DNA from: Colocasia esculenta
Taxonomy: Eukaryota > Streptophyta > Magnoliopsida > Alismatales > Araceae
Length of the DNA: 64,000 nucleotides
NCBI GenBank assembly: GCA_014218235.1
Contig: CM024758.1
Location: 102,585,698 to 102,649,697 of the forward strand
Direction of reading: 5' to 3'
A model generated the notes under the pieces. That model saw only the letters and a list, made by a program, of their open reading frames with translations. It was not told the origin of the DNA and did not search any database. The translations under genes were made by a program, and so were the position numbers. Positions 10,270-23,194 of this stretch are shown piece by piece (the first letter of the stretch is position 1; the number at the start of each line of letters is the position of its first letter).

Positions 10270-12109
10270 AAACACAAGGCAATCAAACACACGACACAAG
10301 AGATTTATCCTGGTTCGGACCTCCTCTCCACAGGAGTCCTACGTCCAGTCCCTGAGAAATACCTCAGGATTTCACTACCCAAGGGTACAGTCCCCCTTAA
10401 GGACACTTACACACCCAGCCGTAGCTGGTCTTCTCTTCACAACCGAAGAGGAATTACAACACCCTGAATCCCACCAGGTCTTCCTTCTACACGAAGGGAA
10501 ACAAACACCCTGGAAACCTCCAGGTCTTCCTTCAACACGAAGGGAACAACTCAAAGATGTGTTCAGGAAGACAAGCCCCTGGACCAAGCTAACATCACAA
10601 TGCTTGATCCGAAGCAAATACTGAGAGGAAGAAAATGAACAGTAATGACCCTCTCAGTACACAAAAATTGCTCTCTCTCTAAGATCTACACTCGATGCAA
10701 AGAGCTAAGAGCTAGACAAGTAAAGGAGTGAAGCTTCGCTCTTTCAGATGCTCGTAGAAAGCTTGTAAAAGATTGTCAGGAGTGTTCTGTCTGTTTCTGG
10801 AGCTTCAGACTTCTATATATGTCTTCCATTTGAAAATTGAACGTTGAAGTGTTCGTTATCTCTAAGCTTTTGTTTACGTTAGACTGCATGGCACTGTAGA
10901 GCTTCTTGTTCAACAGTCTTTAGCTTTCCATGCACGCAAAATGAGAGAGGATCTTCTTTGATGTCCTTTATCTTCCATATTGTCCAACGTTGTATTGAGG
11001 TATGCTGTCAGAAACCTACACGCATTAAATGCTAAAACAATAGACAGCTAGGCTGTCTCTTGTTGTCAGTCAACGTTAGAATGATTTTATATCAAAATAG
11101 AAGTTTCATTCTGTTCTTCTAAAAAGATGTTTACAGTATAAGCATGGAAATAGAAGATATCGTTTGCATGCAGTGCAGTGATATGATCAGTCATAATAAA
11201 TGCATGGATGTGAGAGAAAAGCGAGAGAAGACTTTGACTTTTCAAACTATCTGAGAATAGGTTTGAATATCAAGTCGTTATACACCATGAAATCGATATG
11301 ATCATGACTTATGAAATCGTTGTGCTGATGAGTCGTTATTCATGTGAATCGTTATACATTCATAAGAAAATCGATGTACACACAAATCATTATGCATTAA
11401 TAACCAAATCCTTGTAGAGATAAATCGTTGTTCTCACTTAAGAAATCGATGCGATGACCAAATCATTATGAGGTCGGAATCGATGTGCACACTTATCGAA
11501 TCATTCTGAGAGCAAATCGTTGTGATCTCTTAGCGAATCGTTATGAGACAAATCGTTGCGATCTCTTAGCAATTCGTTATGAGAGGCAAATCGTTACGAT
11601 CTCTTAGCAAATCATTATGAGAGGCAAATCGTTGCGATCTCTTAGCGAATCGTTATGAGAGGTAAATCGTTGCGATCTCTTAGCGAATCGTTATGAGACA
11701 AATCGTTGCGATCTCTTAGCGAATCGTTATGAGAGGCAAATCATTGTGATCTCTTAGCGAATCGTTATGAGAGGCAAATCGATAAGATACTTATGAAATC
11801 GTTATAATACCCAAATAGGTAAAACACATAAAGTCGTTATGAAAGTGAGGAAATCGTTATGACTCTACTAAAATCGTATGAAATCACAAAATATTACAGC
11901 ACATAGAAATCGATGTGTATTTAGATAAATTTTGTGCTTTGAAATTAAAAGCTATAGGATGATAAACACACTGATTTTGCTTGTACTTCCTTGATTTATT
12001 TTCTGCTCAATCTTATAGAAAAACTGGTAAGTTTAACTATATCTGAGTTTTGTAATCATCAAAATAGATATGTAATTTATTTAATTACATGGGGATAAAC
12101 TAATCATCA
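10139..12109 (-). repeat. Copia-1 3' LTR
   Basis: 1971 bp, matching 21260-23194 closely. On the minus strand it begins TGATGATTAG and ends GGGCAACA. It has a TATA-like CATATATAG (around 10812-10822, minus) and a C-rich TTCACCCCCCC tract near its 3' end, a feature shared by all copia LTRs in this window. Confidence 0.95.
11270..11890. repeat. AATCGTT tandem array in the copia-1 3' LTR
   Basis: About 30 degenerate copies of AAATCGTTATGAG / AATCGTTGCGATCTC, with ATCGAT variants at the edges. Within the regular part, AATCGTT sites recur at 21 bp (11515 to 11536, 11665 to 11686, 11701 to 11722), alternating with 15-17 bp. The copy in the other LTR is at 22385-22985. Confidence 0.9.
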
Positions 12110-12110
12110 A

Positions 12111-12222
12111 TCTCCTCCTTTTTGGTGATGACAAAATATGGCATAAACATAATGAAATAAATCTAAGGATTTGTGCAAAATTAGAAATGTTTTCAGAATG
12201 ATGTATTCTTCTCCCCCTTTTT
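12111..12222 (-). promoter_or_regulatory. Copia-1 polypurine tract (12111-12122) and an upstream duplicate (12211-12222)
   Basis: On the minus strand AAAAAGGAGGAGAT directly precedes the LTR start TGATGATTAG. A second tract, AAAAAGGGGGAGA, lies 100 bp further upstream. Paired tracts are also seen in copia-2 and copia-3. Confidence 0.8.
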
Positions 12223-12293
12223 GTCATTAAGCAAAAAGAATAAAATGCTGAGACAAAGATGAAGAGAAAAGAGAAGAAAATCATAGAACTTTG

Positions 12294-13925
12294 CTATTTA
12301 TCTTGAGGGGTTACATGGAGGTAGAAAGCAGGAGATAGAAGGGAGGCATGTCGCTGAAGAATGCGCAAAGCCTTGCATTCCTGCTCCTCAAAATAGGTCT
12401 GAAAAACTCCAAAATCAATAGAATAAGATGACCCCATGTCAGGAAGCATTCTCTTGATGTGAAGCTGTCGCTGATCTTCTAGAAAATTAGCATATTCATC
12501 TTGGCCAAGAGATTCTTTGAAGGAAATGAAAGATCCAAAGCTGGCAAAGCGAAGAAATTGGTTGATTTTGATAGGGTAGTGGATCTGATGCTGCAGAAGA
12601 TCTTTCTTCAAAGCCATAAAAGCTTGTACCGCTTGACCCACTGAAGGTAAGGGTCCTGAACTAAATTGATAGAGTTCATGTCCAAAAAGGCTTCAGCTGT
12701 AAGAGTAGGTTTCCCTTCTTTGAACAAGGAGCTATTGGTTGATTTCAGTTGAAGGGCAGACTGATTATAGTGCTTTTCCCAGTTGGGGAGAAAGCCTTTC
12801 ACACTCAGAAAGTAGAGGGGCAAGAACTTCAGATGATATGCGCCCCTGATAGAATTCTCTATAAAGGAAACGAGAGAAGGAGGGGAGGCGACCCTGCTGA
12901 GCAGAGATTCTTCCCATAACTCGAGCAAATCTTTCAAAAATGATTGGACCAACTGAGGAGTCCATGACCAAAGAATGCAACTTGGGAAGAAAGACTATTT
13001 CTGGTATTTTCAAAGTTGCAAAATCTACCTTGAAGGAGCGATTGACAGGATTCTCAATCTTGACCAAAGAAATGGCTCCCTGAAACTGACCCAACTGAAC
13101 TTCAGGTAGCTTGTGGAGATATCGATAGTCATTGTAAAGCTGGAAGTATCGAGTGAGTCTTACTTTCGTGAGAATAGTGGGTTCCCAGATGGCTTGATGA
13201 TGGATCACAAACCATTCAGATAAGGTAAGGGGATGATCCCTAGGTGGAAACTAATCTGACTTTGTAAGCAAAAATTGTCTGTAGAGAGCCTTGTGCACCT
13301 TAGCCCATTGATCTTCAGTCTTGCACTCAGCCATTTGGAAGATTTTGGACTGATCGGCTTTAGAGATATGACAATAGGGAAGAACAACATGAAGATGATC
13401 AGTGAGATTGAGATGAGGAAGTCCAGAAAGGGTGGCAAGAATGCATTTCTGGAGATTTTCTTTATAGATTGGTTTCTCTTATGATCAACAGTGAGGGAAA
13501 ACCAAAGAGGAGGAAATTTTGGTGCAGAAGGAAAAGCAAGAGAGGTGGAAATTTTCCTCTTTTTCGAGACAAGACTGGGAGGATTTGTCCTGTGGACGTG
13601 ATTGGCAAGCGCTAAGATTGAGGTGAGAGTTTTTCGCTCAAGTTCATCCTCAAATTATTGGAAAATGCACTAGCAAGTTGTGCATTTTCAGGAATAAAAG
13701 CAATAAAGGAAGGAGGAGGTTGAGGATGAAGGAATGATGAACTAGTATGAGTAGAAAGGGGGATGGTTCAAAAGATGGAGGACCAGATGAAGATGAAGGT
13801 CCAGCTGATGATGAGACTAGATGATCTTCAATGATAGGAGGAGGAAGAAATATGGAAGAGGAGGTGGTAGGTGATGAAATGGATTGAGAGGGAAAGGGAG
13901 TGGGAGAAGAGATGGTGCGAGGCAT
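12294..13925 (-). pseudogene. Copia-1 downstream extra ORF, C-terminal part (unknown family)
   Basis: Minus-strand segments in several frames read as one decayed protein: a Ser/Pro-rich start (SSPTPFPSQSISSPT, 13925 down to about 13650), a poorly conserved stretch, then 13208-12765 (IWEPTILTKVRLTRYFQLYNDYRYLHKLPEVQLG...), 12952-12608 and 12641-12294 (QHQIHYPIKINQFLRFASFG..., ending HVTPQDK). Overlaps mark frameshifts. I recognise no domain. It lies between RNase H and the 3' LTR, where SIRE elements carry an extra, sometimes env-like, ORF. It could be the C-terminus of the protein at 14042-15959 or a separate second extra ORF. Confidence 0.55.
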
Positions 13926-14041
13926 AGGCTATTTGAAGGTGATGGGTGCTGGAGGTGCTGTGGAGGAAGAAGGTGGTGAAGAAGGGGTTGGTGTTGCAAG
14001 AGATGAAGACGCAGGGGCTTCTGGAGCTACAACAGGCTGTT

Positions 14042-15959
14042 CTACTCTTGGATCCACTGGTCCTGTTGGCCCAACCACATTCTCAGATGGCCCTGATGGC
14101 CCAGCCACATTCTCAGATGGCCCTGATGGCCTGCTGACTTTTCTGTAATTGGCCCGGATGGCCCTGCTGGCTTTTCTGGAGGTGGCCCTGATGGCCCAGA
14201 AGGAGTATGAGGGGCAGAAATTTCAGTCACAAGCTTTTTGATACTGCCAAACTCACTTCTCATCCATCTGAAAACTTGCTTGACCATTCCAAAATCATTT
14301 TTCAAAGATTGGATTTCAGAGGTCAAGGCTCCAATCTCCTTGGCTGCTGAACTCTGGCTAAGAAAGATTGACTGGATATCTGATTGCATGGAGCATAGAA
14401 TTTTGCCTTGCTCATCCAGTCTTTTGATAACAGCTTCATATTTATCTTCGGTTTCTTCTTCTTCTGATGTGGCCGCCAGGTAAGGAGAGAAGTTTCCTGA
14501 GCCACTTCTTTTCCCTTGACTTCTCTTGCCCTTGCAATGGGCTACACGCAGTCATCACTGTCATCTGAGGCACTTTCCACAATGCCTTCTCTGAACTGAT
14601 CAACATTCGGGACATTAGCTATGTGCTCCCCCTGAGAAGCTGCTTGCTCTTCAACAACTTGCTCTTCTTGAATGGGAGTGGTTACTCCTTGCACATCTTC
14701 AATCACAATCTCCTGCTCCCCCTGAATGGGAGCATCTTCCATAGCAATACTTTCAATGTGGCATGGTGCCATACCATCTGCTGCTGGTTCACTGGACCTC
14801 TCAGGCTCTCCCTGAGTGCTAGAAATGGATTCCAGCACATCTCTAAGAATAGATGCCACAACAGTGGTGGGGTTGACTGCTTCTGAAGTTCCTTCAACTG
14901 GCACAATATTTTCGAGAGGAATCTCTTCAATCAGGCTTCCAGTGACAACAGATTCTTCTACTCTAGCCTCTGCTGCTTGTTGCTTCCTCCTGAACGACTG
15001 ATGTGTAATCTTGGTGATCTTGAATACTTGGCACTGCTACCCTATCAACTTCTTGTTCAATTGGAGCATCTGGTACTGCTGCTGTTAGAACTGCTGGAAT
15101 TTCCTCTTCCTGGACTTCTTGGGCTTCGCCAATGATGGCCTCACCCGTAGCCACTGAGGTCTTAGTCCAAACATCATTAACCATGAGAAACCACTTTTCT
15201 TCAGATTCCTATTGAATTGCTTGCCCCATCTTTTCTGACACTGCTCCAGATAAATTGACTCCAAAATGTTGGAATACTCTGGTTATCAAGTGGGCATAAG
15301 GTAGAGAAACATTCAATTTGCTTTTCTTATCCCAGACCTGAGCATGAGCAAACTTCATTCGCTCCAAGATAACCTCTGCCATGTTTATTTCTTGGTTCTG
15401 GATGGTCCAGAACATCATATCTGAATCTGCCTTAGTGCAGGTTGAGAAAGTGGCGCTTCTGGGGACCAGAATCTGACAAACTATAAAGTGCAGGAGGCGG
15501 ATGAAGGCGTTCATCTGGTTGATATCCAATTTCTCATCCTTAAGCTTAAACTCATAACCAATAATCCCTAATCCCTTAGCCTGGGTGTCCACAGTGTGAA
15601 CCCCACTGTAACCGGTGGTGCAAACTCCAAATAGAGACTCCAAAAGAGCATATGTGATTCTAACCTGGGTTCCTTTGACAGATGATGTCAAGGACCCGTC
15701 ATCCTCAATCTTCAGGCATACATAGAAAGCTTTGACGAGATCTGGGTAACTTACCTCTGATAGAGTTGCTATTTGACCACTTCAACTTTTCCATTGCTGC
15801 AACTACACTGCCCATTCCATTCTTCTGCAAATCTGCAACATCTACAGCCTTATTTCCACAAAGCTTCGTCTTCACTGAGGTAAATCTTTTTTGCTGCTCT
15901 GTAGTGAGAAACTCAGCTCCGTAGCCCTCGACGCTGTCAGAAACACCAGAAGAGGCCAT
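14042..15959 (-). pseudogene. Copia-1 downstream extra ORF, N-terminal part (plant-transposon-protein-like, coiled coil, Pro-rich)
   Basis: ATG at 15959 (MASSGVSDSVEGYGAEF). It has FLTTEQQKRF, and after a frameshift at about 15700 a conserved-looking block SSVKGTQVRITYALLESLFG and NVSLPYAHLITRVFQHFGVN (15691-15209). These resemble the family called putative plant transposon protein (Pfam PF20167, from memory). Then come an acidic Glu/Gln/Val-rich linker (15184-14542), a coiled coil (EIGALTSEIQSLKNDF, about 14340-14280) and GPSGP-type repeats (14220-14080). Frames shift at about 15700, 15190, 14905 and 14400. Copia-3 carries a homologous ORF with the corresponding motifs VKGTHFRLT and SMPYACPIT. 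Function unknown. Confidence 0.6.
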
Positions 15960-16269
15960 GGATTGAATGGGAAAAGTTTTGGATGATTGGAAGGAGAGGT
16001 GAAGCAGAAACCCTCAAGAAATTTCTCGCGGGAAGGAGTTAGAAGCTTGAAATCTCAGAGAATCGATGCCGGAGTCGTTAGGGTATCGTCTCAGGCAAGT
16101 CGAAAGAGATGAAGGCGGGAGGTGAATCGTTGCAACACAGATTTCGGGATCTATAGAATAACAAAAAGTGACTTTCGAGGTGCTGACGCCATAAGGGCAG
16201 AAAATGACAAACAAGCATGATTTTGAGATGAAAGAAAGCTTTAAAATAAACAAACTGTCTCTGATAAAA

Positions 16270-17974
16270 AAACAACATCCAATATTGACAAAATTTTGCC
16301 TAACTACAGGGGAGAGAATATTTAATATTTTGTAGTAATTATTATTTCAACTATTTACAGGTAAATCTCTCACAATTTACACATGCCTAATTCCCTTCTA
16401 AGAGATGTAAATCTCTCTTCAGGTAAGGTTTTGTGAAGATATCTGTTAACTAATTCTGAGTATCAATAAAAGAAATTTCTATATTACCATTTGCTACATG
16501 ATCACGAATGAAATGATATCTAACCTCTATGTGTTTTGTCCTTGAGTGCTGCACTGAATTTTTGGTAAGGTTTATTGCACTGGTGTTGTCGCACAGCAAG
16601 GGAATTGTCTTGGTGTTGAGTCCATAATCCTCAAGTTGTTGCTAATTCACAGAAGTTGTGTACAGCAACTTCCAGCAGCCACATACTCAGCTTCAGCTGT
16701 AGACAGTGCTACTGAATTTTGCTTCTTTGAGGGCCATGATATCAGACATCCTACAAGAATTTGACAACAACCACTGGTACTTTTTCTATCTATTTTGCAT
16801 CCAGCGTAGTCAGCATTAGAGTATCTTACTAAATTAATTTCACATGATTTTGGATACCACAGACCTAAGTCATATGTTCTAGTCAAATATCTAAAAATTC
16901 TCTTGATAGAAATTAAATGAGACTCTCTAGGGTCTGCCTGATACCTAGCACACATGCAAACACTAAATAATATATCATGTCTACTTGCTGTTAAATAAAG
17001 CAAAGAGCCTATCATACCTCTATAAAGTTTCTGATCTATTTTCTTACCATCTTTATAACTATCTAATCTTGTTGATGTACTCATTGGTGTTGATAGTGGC
17101 TTGGCATTTTCAAAACCGAATTTCTTTAGCAGCTCTTTGTGTATTTGGCTTGACAAATATGTAAGCCTTCTTTTCCTTGTTTGATTTGCAATCCGAGGAA
17201 GTAGTTAAGCTCCCCCATCATGCTCATTTCAAATTCTCCCTGCATTAGCTTCTCAAAATACTTGCAAAGGGATTCATCAGTAGATCCAAATATTATATCA
17301 TCAACATATATTTGAACAAGTAACACATTTTTGAGTTTAGACTTAATGAATAATGTGCTATCTATTTTTCCTCTAATAAAACCATGATCTAATAGAAATG
17401 CACTTAATCGTTCATACCATGATCTAGGTGCTTGTTTTAAACCATATAAAGCTTTATGCAATTTAAATACATGATCCGGAAAATCCATGTCATCAAAACC
17501 AGGCGGTTGTTCCACATAAACTTCTTTTTTATAAAACCATTTAAAAATGCTGATTTCACATCCATTTGAAAGAGTTTTAAATTTAATGCAGATGCATAAG
17601 TAAGTAAAATTCTAATAGCTTCAAGTCTAGCTACTGGTGCATAGGTTTAATCAAAATCTATGCCTTCTTCTTTGGAATAGCCTTGAGCTACCAGTCTGGC
17701 CTTGTTTCTTATGATCACACCAGCCTCGTCCAATTTGTTCTTGAACACCCATTGGTGCCAATCACTGGATGATCTGATGGCCTAGGAACAAGTGACCACA
17801 CATGGTTTCTTTTGAACTGATTCAGTTCATCTTGCATGGCTAAAATCCAAGATTCATCAGTGAGAGCTTCATTGATTGTCCTAGGCTCTATTTGTGAAAC
17901 GAAAGCTAGATAATCGCAAGGGATTACATTACCTCTGGTTCATACCTCAACTGACGGATCACCAATGATGTTGT
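16270..17974 (-). pseudogene. Copia-1 reverse transcriptase and RNase H
   Basis: 17515-17126 encodes RT with FKLHKALYGLKQAPRSWYE and the catalytic YVDD in QIYVDDIIFGS. 17156-16647 continues through IGSLLYLTASRHDILFSV to RNase H: NADYAGCKIDRKSTSGCCQ, SWPSKKQNSVALSTAEAEY. The end (DNTSAINL, RTKHIE-type) is broken by stops between 16640 and 16330. The RT N-terminus (17940-17520) is present but interrupted. Confidence 0.85.
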
Positions 17975-19434
17975 CTAGAGGGTGATCTTTCTTATACCTC
18001 CATTCTTTTGAAGATTATCATGAGATTTGTCCTTTTGTTGCAGGTCTTCCAAAGGTGGATCTTCCTTGTCCTCAATGGATGTATCTTTTAATTTCTTAGA
18101 CAATTTTTCTACATCATCAATATCACTGTCTTCTTCTTCTTTCAAGGAAGGATTAGTTTCATCAAAAATAATGTGCACTGATTGTTCAATTAACAAGGTA
18201 CGCTTATTAAATAATCTATATCCTTTAGGTTTAGAGGCATACCCCATGAAGATACCTTCATCTGATTTAGCATCTAACTTATCGAGGTCTCTTTTGCCGT
18301 TGTGTGGATGAAACATGGACATCCAAATGTCCTGAAATGACTTATCTTGGCTTCTTTTATTTGTATAGCTCATATGAAGTCTTCTTCAGGATTGGCTTGA
18401 TCATAACTCGGTTGATAATGTAACATGCTGTATTGACTGCTTCGGCCCAAAAATACCTTGGTAGATCATATTCTGACAGCATTGTCCTTGCCATATCCAA
18501 TAGAGTTTTGTTCTTTCTTTCAGCAACTCCATTTTACTGAGGCATCCTTGGTGCTGAAAAATTGTGCTTTATGCCTTGATCATCACAAAACTAGCAAATC
18601 TCTCATTTTAGAATTCTCCTCCATGGTCCGATCGAATGCTGATAATACTATACTTCTTATCCTTCTGTACCTTCTTGCTGAAGCTTACAAAACTGTCAAA
18701 GGTATCATCTTTGTGTTCTAGGAAAGAAACCCATATGAATCTGGAGTAATCATCTACTATAACAAACCCAAAATTCTTTCCTCCAAGACTTGTGGTTCTC
18801 ATTGGCCCAAATAAATCCATATGTAAGATTTCTAAGGGTTTTGAGGTTGTTACCACAGTCTTCGACTTGAAGGATGACTTGGTGTGCTTTCCTTTTGCAC
18901 ATGGCCCACAAACACCATCCATTCTTGTGCTAACTTTGGGTAGGCCTTCCACCAAGCTTCTCTTGATCAACTTTCTCATGCCATCCAGACTGCAGTGGCC
19001 CAATCTTCTGTGCCACAGTTCAGTTGACTGCTCTTTGCTTGCGGCCAGACAGATATCCTGATCTTTTAGTTCTTCTAGGTAAAGTACGTACAGGTTCTTT
19101 TCTCTGTTGGCGTCAAAGATGACTGCACCAGCCTTCATAATGCTGCACTTTGACTCTGAAATCTGATTTGATGTCCTTTGTCGCACAGCTGGCTGATACT
19201 GATAAGGTTGTGCTTCAGTCCTTTGACGCATAACACATCTTCAATCACTGTTTTGCCTTTGCTGCCTACTGATCCACTACCTATCACAGTCCCTTTTCCA
19301 TTATATCCATAGGTGATTGTGCCTTCCTCAGCTTTGAGATGATAAAATAGCTTCCTATTTCTTGACATATGCCTTGAGCATCCACTGTCTAAATACCATT
19401 TTGATGCTCGAAGGTTTACCTGCAATGAAAACAC
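17975..19434 (-). pseudogene. Copia-1 protease and integrase
   Basis: 19434-19135 has the copia protease active-site motif WYLDSGCSRHM. 19231-18608 holds the GAG-pre-integrase domain and integrase: ELWHRRLGHCS with the HHCC zinc site (CGPCAKGKH), the first catalytic Asp in LHMDLFGP, and the second in RSDHGGEF. 18373-17975 is the C-terminal part (GIFMGYASKPKGYRLF) and an acidic linker to RT. Frames differ between segments, so frameshifts separate them. Confidence 0.85.
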
Positions 19435-19439
19435 TAAGC

Positions 19440-21194
19440 TTTAGGTACCCAAGTTTTTTAGTATCATCATTTTTCCTTTTGATTATCCATATTTATATTT
19501 AGTTGACATGATACTTTGATATGACCTAACTTGTTGCAATGACTATAGCAAGATATCTTAGTTACCTTTTCAGTTGGAATGTATTTAAATTTGATTTATA
19601 TGCTATGTCTTGTTCAGCCATAAACTTTGGTGTTGGATATGTTTTAGGACGTATTATTGTTTCTTCATTGTCTGGAGGTGTGTATCCTAATCCATGTTTC
19701 TTTCTACCTGACCGTCTAGCTCCCTTTAGTATTAGTGATGGTTTTCCATTTGTGAATTTATCTAATGTACTTAATAGCTTTTCATTTTCTTCAGTTAGTG
19801 TGTTAATCTCCTTTCTAAGTTCATCTGGAGTTTCCTATTTTTCTAGTTTAACTATCTGTTCATTTTTATTTTTAGATCTTCACATAACAAATCGTTTCTT
19901 CTTTTTAGTTCCGTAATTTGTTTTTCCATTTGCTCATTTTCAGATTTTAAATCTGAGTTAGTATTTTCTAAACATGCGATGTTTTTCTTACTTGTTTTTA
20001 GTAATTTACATACTTTTTGTATTTACAATATAGTTCATTAAAAGCTTCTTCCAAATTATTGGAATCTGATTCATTACATGAAGAAAAAGATGAGTCTGAT
20101 GTTACCTTGTCTTCAATGTTGGCCATGAATGCAGGTTTGCTTCTTCTTCTTCTTCTTCATTGCTGAGCTTGAATCGCTGTCAGAGTCGCTACTATTGTCC
20201 CAAGCTGCTGCCATAGCTTTCTTCTTATACCTTCTGAATTTCTTGAAACTATCTTTTTTTCTGAATTCAGCTTTCTTGAGTTTCGGACATTCTACCTTGA
20301 TATGTCCGGGCTTCTTACATTCATAACAGCTTGGTTCATTTTTCTTCGAATCTTTGACTTCAGACCTTTTGAGGTCTTTCCCTTTCTTGAAGTATCTTCT
20401 CCTGGACTGATACTTCTTTTTCTTAGCTAGTATTCGTTGTAATCTTCTGGACAGCATTGCTTCTTCATCTTCACTGATGTTCATGCTTTCTTGGTTGTAT
20501 GACCCTTCTTCTGATTCGTCTTCTTCTGCCTTGAGTGCGTTGGAGTGCTTCTTTCTGCTAGAAGATTCTCCCAACCTTTCCATATTTATTTCATGGGCCA
20601 TGAGGGACCCAATGAGCTTTTCTAATGACATTATCTTCAAGTCATTAGCCTCCTCTATCGCTGTAACCTTTGGAGTCCACGAGGCACGTAGAGATCTGAG
20701 TATTTTCCTCACCATGTCTCCCATCTGATAAGTCTTACCCAGACCAGCTAACCCATTAGTGATATCGGTGAATCTGCTGTACATCTGAGTAATCGATTCT
20801 CCTTGCTGCATTTGGAACCTTTCGTACTGTGTTACCAGAATGTCTATTCTGATTTCTTTAACCTTGTCAGTACCTTCATATGTGATCCTTAGCTTCTCCC
20901 ACATTTCCATAGCGGATCTGCAGGCTGATATGCGGTTGAACTCTTTCTTGCTAAGAGCAGAACATAGGATACTCTTGGCTTTGCAGTTCAAAGAGATATT
21001 CTTCTTGTCATCTTCCGTCCATTATCCTTTTCATTTGTGACTAGAAGGTCACCTTCTTCAACAATCGAACAGATTTGATAGTCGAGTCCTTGTAAGAAGA
21101 ACTCCATTCTTGTCTACCAGTATGTGTATTCTTCACCATCGAACAATGGTGGCCTGTTAACTAACTGACCTTCGAAGTGACCTTGGGATGCCAT
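19440..21194 (-). pseudogene. Copia-1 gag (UBN2 / CCHC), with decayed coiled-coil tail
   Basis: The start is ATG 21194 (MASQGHFEGQ), 50 bp inside the primer-binding site. An in-frame stop lies near 21110 and another near 21010. The long open part, 20991-20113, has the gag core (SALSKKEFNRISACRSAMEMW, ITYEGTDKVKE) and one zinc knuckle, CYECKKPGHIKVEC, followed by a Lys-rich tail. 20112-19440 is a remnant of a Lys/Glu-rich coiled coil with several stops. Close to copia-2 gag in the core region. Confidence 0.85.
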
Positions 21195-21245
21195 TTGATC
21201 TTTTATCTTCAGATCGTTGGATCTTCTTCTTTGTCGAAGAGACTA

Positions 21246-21257
21246 GCTCTGATACCA
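21246..21257 (-). promoter_or_regulatory. Copia-1 primer-binding site
   Basis: On the minus strand TGGTATCAGAGC, complementary to the 3' end of initiator Met-tRNA, 2 bp inside the 5' LTR end. It primes minus-strand DNA synthesis. Confidence 0.95.
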
Positions 21258-21259
21258 CT

Positions 21260-23194
21260 TGTTGCCCAGCTAGCAAGCCCAGAGGGGGGGTGAATGGGAT
21301 TCTTTAAGTATGAATACCTAACCCTGTTCACAAAATGTTTACACAAAGCACACTTTGATGACTATTAGTGTTAGTAAAAAGAAGATAGCAAACACAAGGC
21401 AGTCAAACACGACACAAGAGATTTATCCTGGTTAGGACCTCCTATCCACAGGAGTCCTACGTCCAGTCCCTGAGCAATACCTCAGGATTTCACTACCCAA
21501 GGGTACAGTCCCCCTTAAGGACACTTACACACCCAGCCGTAGCTAGTCTTCTCTTCACAACCTGAAGAGGAATTACAACACCCTGGATCCCACCAGGCCT
21601 TCCTTCTACAAGAAGGGAAACAAACACCCTGGAAACCCCCAGGTCTTCCTTCAACACGAAGGGAACACACAAATATGTGTTCAGGAAGACAAGCCCCTAG
21701 ACCAAGCTAATATCACAATGCTTGATCTGAAGCGAATACTGAGAGGAAGAAAATGAACAGTAATGAACCCTCTCAGTACACAAAAATTGCTCTCTCTCTA
21801 AGATCTACACTCGATGCAGAGAGCTAAGAGCTAGACAAGCAAAGGAGTGAAGCTTAGCTCTTTCAGATGCTCGTGGAAAGCTTCTAAAAGATTGTCGGGA
21901 GTGTTCTGTCTGTTTCTGGAGCTTCAGACTTCTATATATGTCTTCCATTTGAAAATTGAACGTTGAAGTGTCCGTTATCTCTAAGCTTTTGTTTACGTTA
22001 GACTGCATGGCACTGTAGAGCTTCTTGATCAACAGTCTTTAGCTTTCCATGCACGCAAAATGAGAGAGGATCTTCTTTGATGTCCTTTATCTTCCATATT
22101 GTCCAACGTTGTATTGAGGTGTGCTGTCAGAGACCTGCACGCATTAAATGCTAAAACAATAGACAACTAGGCTATCTCTTGTTGTCAGTCAACGTTAGAA
22201 TGATTTTATATCAAAATAGAAGTTTCATTCTGTTCTTCTAAAAAGATGTTACAGTATAAGCATGGAAATAGAAGATATCGTTTGCATGCAGTGCAGTGAT
22301 ATGATCAGTCATAATAAATGCATGGATGTGAGAGAAAGTGAGAGAAGACTTTGACTTTTCAAACTACTTGAGAATAGGTTTGAATATCAAGTCGTTATAC
22401 ACCATGAAATCGATATGATCATGACTTATGAGATCGTTGTGTTGATGAGTCGTTATTCATGTGAATCGTTATACATTCATAAGCAAATCGATGTACACAC
22501 AAATCGTTATGCATTAATAACCGAATCGTTGTAGAGACAAATCGTTGTTCTCACTTAAGAAATCGATGCGATGACCAAATCGTTATGAGGTCGGAATCTA
22601 TGTGCACACTTATCGAATCGTTCTGAGAGCAAATCGTTGTGATCTCTTAGCGAATCGTTATGAGACAAATCGTTGCGATCTCTTAATGAATCGTTAATAG
22701 AGGCAAATCGTTGCGATCTCTTAGTGAATCATTATGAGAGGTAAATCGTTGCGATCTCTTAGCGAATCGTTATGAGACAAATCGTTGCGATCTCTTAGCG
22801 AATCATTATGAGAGGCAAATCGTTGTGATCTCTTAGCGAATCGTTATGAGAGGCAAATCGTTAAGATACTTATGAAATCGTTATAATACCCAAATAGGTA
22901 AAGCACATAAAGTCGTATGAAAGTGAGGAAATCGTTATGACTCTACTGAAATCGTTATGAAATCACAAAATCGTTACAACACATAGAAAATTGATGTGTA
23001 CTTAGATAAATTTTGTGCTTTGAACTTAAAAGCTATATGATGATAAACACTTACTGATTTTGCTTGTACTTCCTTGATTTATTTCCTGCTTAAATCTTAT
23101 AGAAAAACTGGTAAGTTTAAACTATATCTGAGTTTTGTTAATCACCAAAATAGATATGTATTTATTTAAATTACATGGGATAAACTAATCATCA
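21260..23194 (-). repeat. Copia-1 5' LTR
   Basis: 1935 bp, the partner of 10139-12109. It contains the AATCGTT array at 22385-22985 and ends (plus strand) ATCATCA before the AAGGG duplication. LTR divergence is clearly visible but modest. Confidence 0.95.

Larger units (their letters stand above)
10139..23194 (-). mobile_element. Copia-1: complete SIRE-type Ty1/copia retrotransposon (13 kb)
   Basis: Two long terminal repeats (10139-12109 and 21260-23194) with TG/CA ends flank an internal region read on the minus strand. The 5-bp duplication AAGGG is present on both sides (10134-10138 and 23195-23199). Order on the minus strand: primer-binding site, gag, protease, integrase, reverse transcriptase, RNase H, extra ORFs, polypurine tract. 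This is copia domain order (integrase before RT). Coding regions are broken by many stops and frameshifts, so it is not autonomous now. It is inserted in the 3' untranslated region of Tat-B. Confidence 0.95.

Noticed and set aside
11270..11890. Regular repeats with spacers resembling a CRISPR array.
   Set aside because: They lie in both LTRs of a plant retrotransposon, the intervening sequence is itself repetitive, and there are no cas genes.
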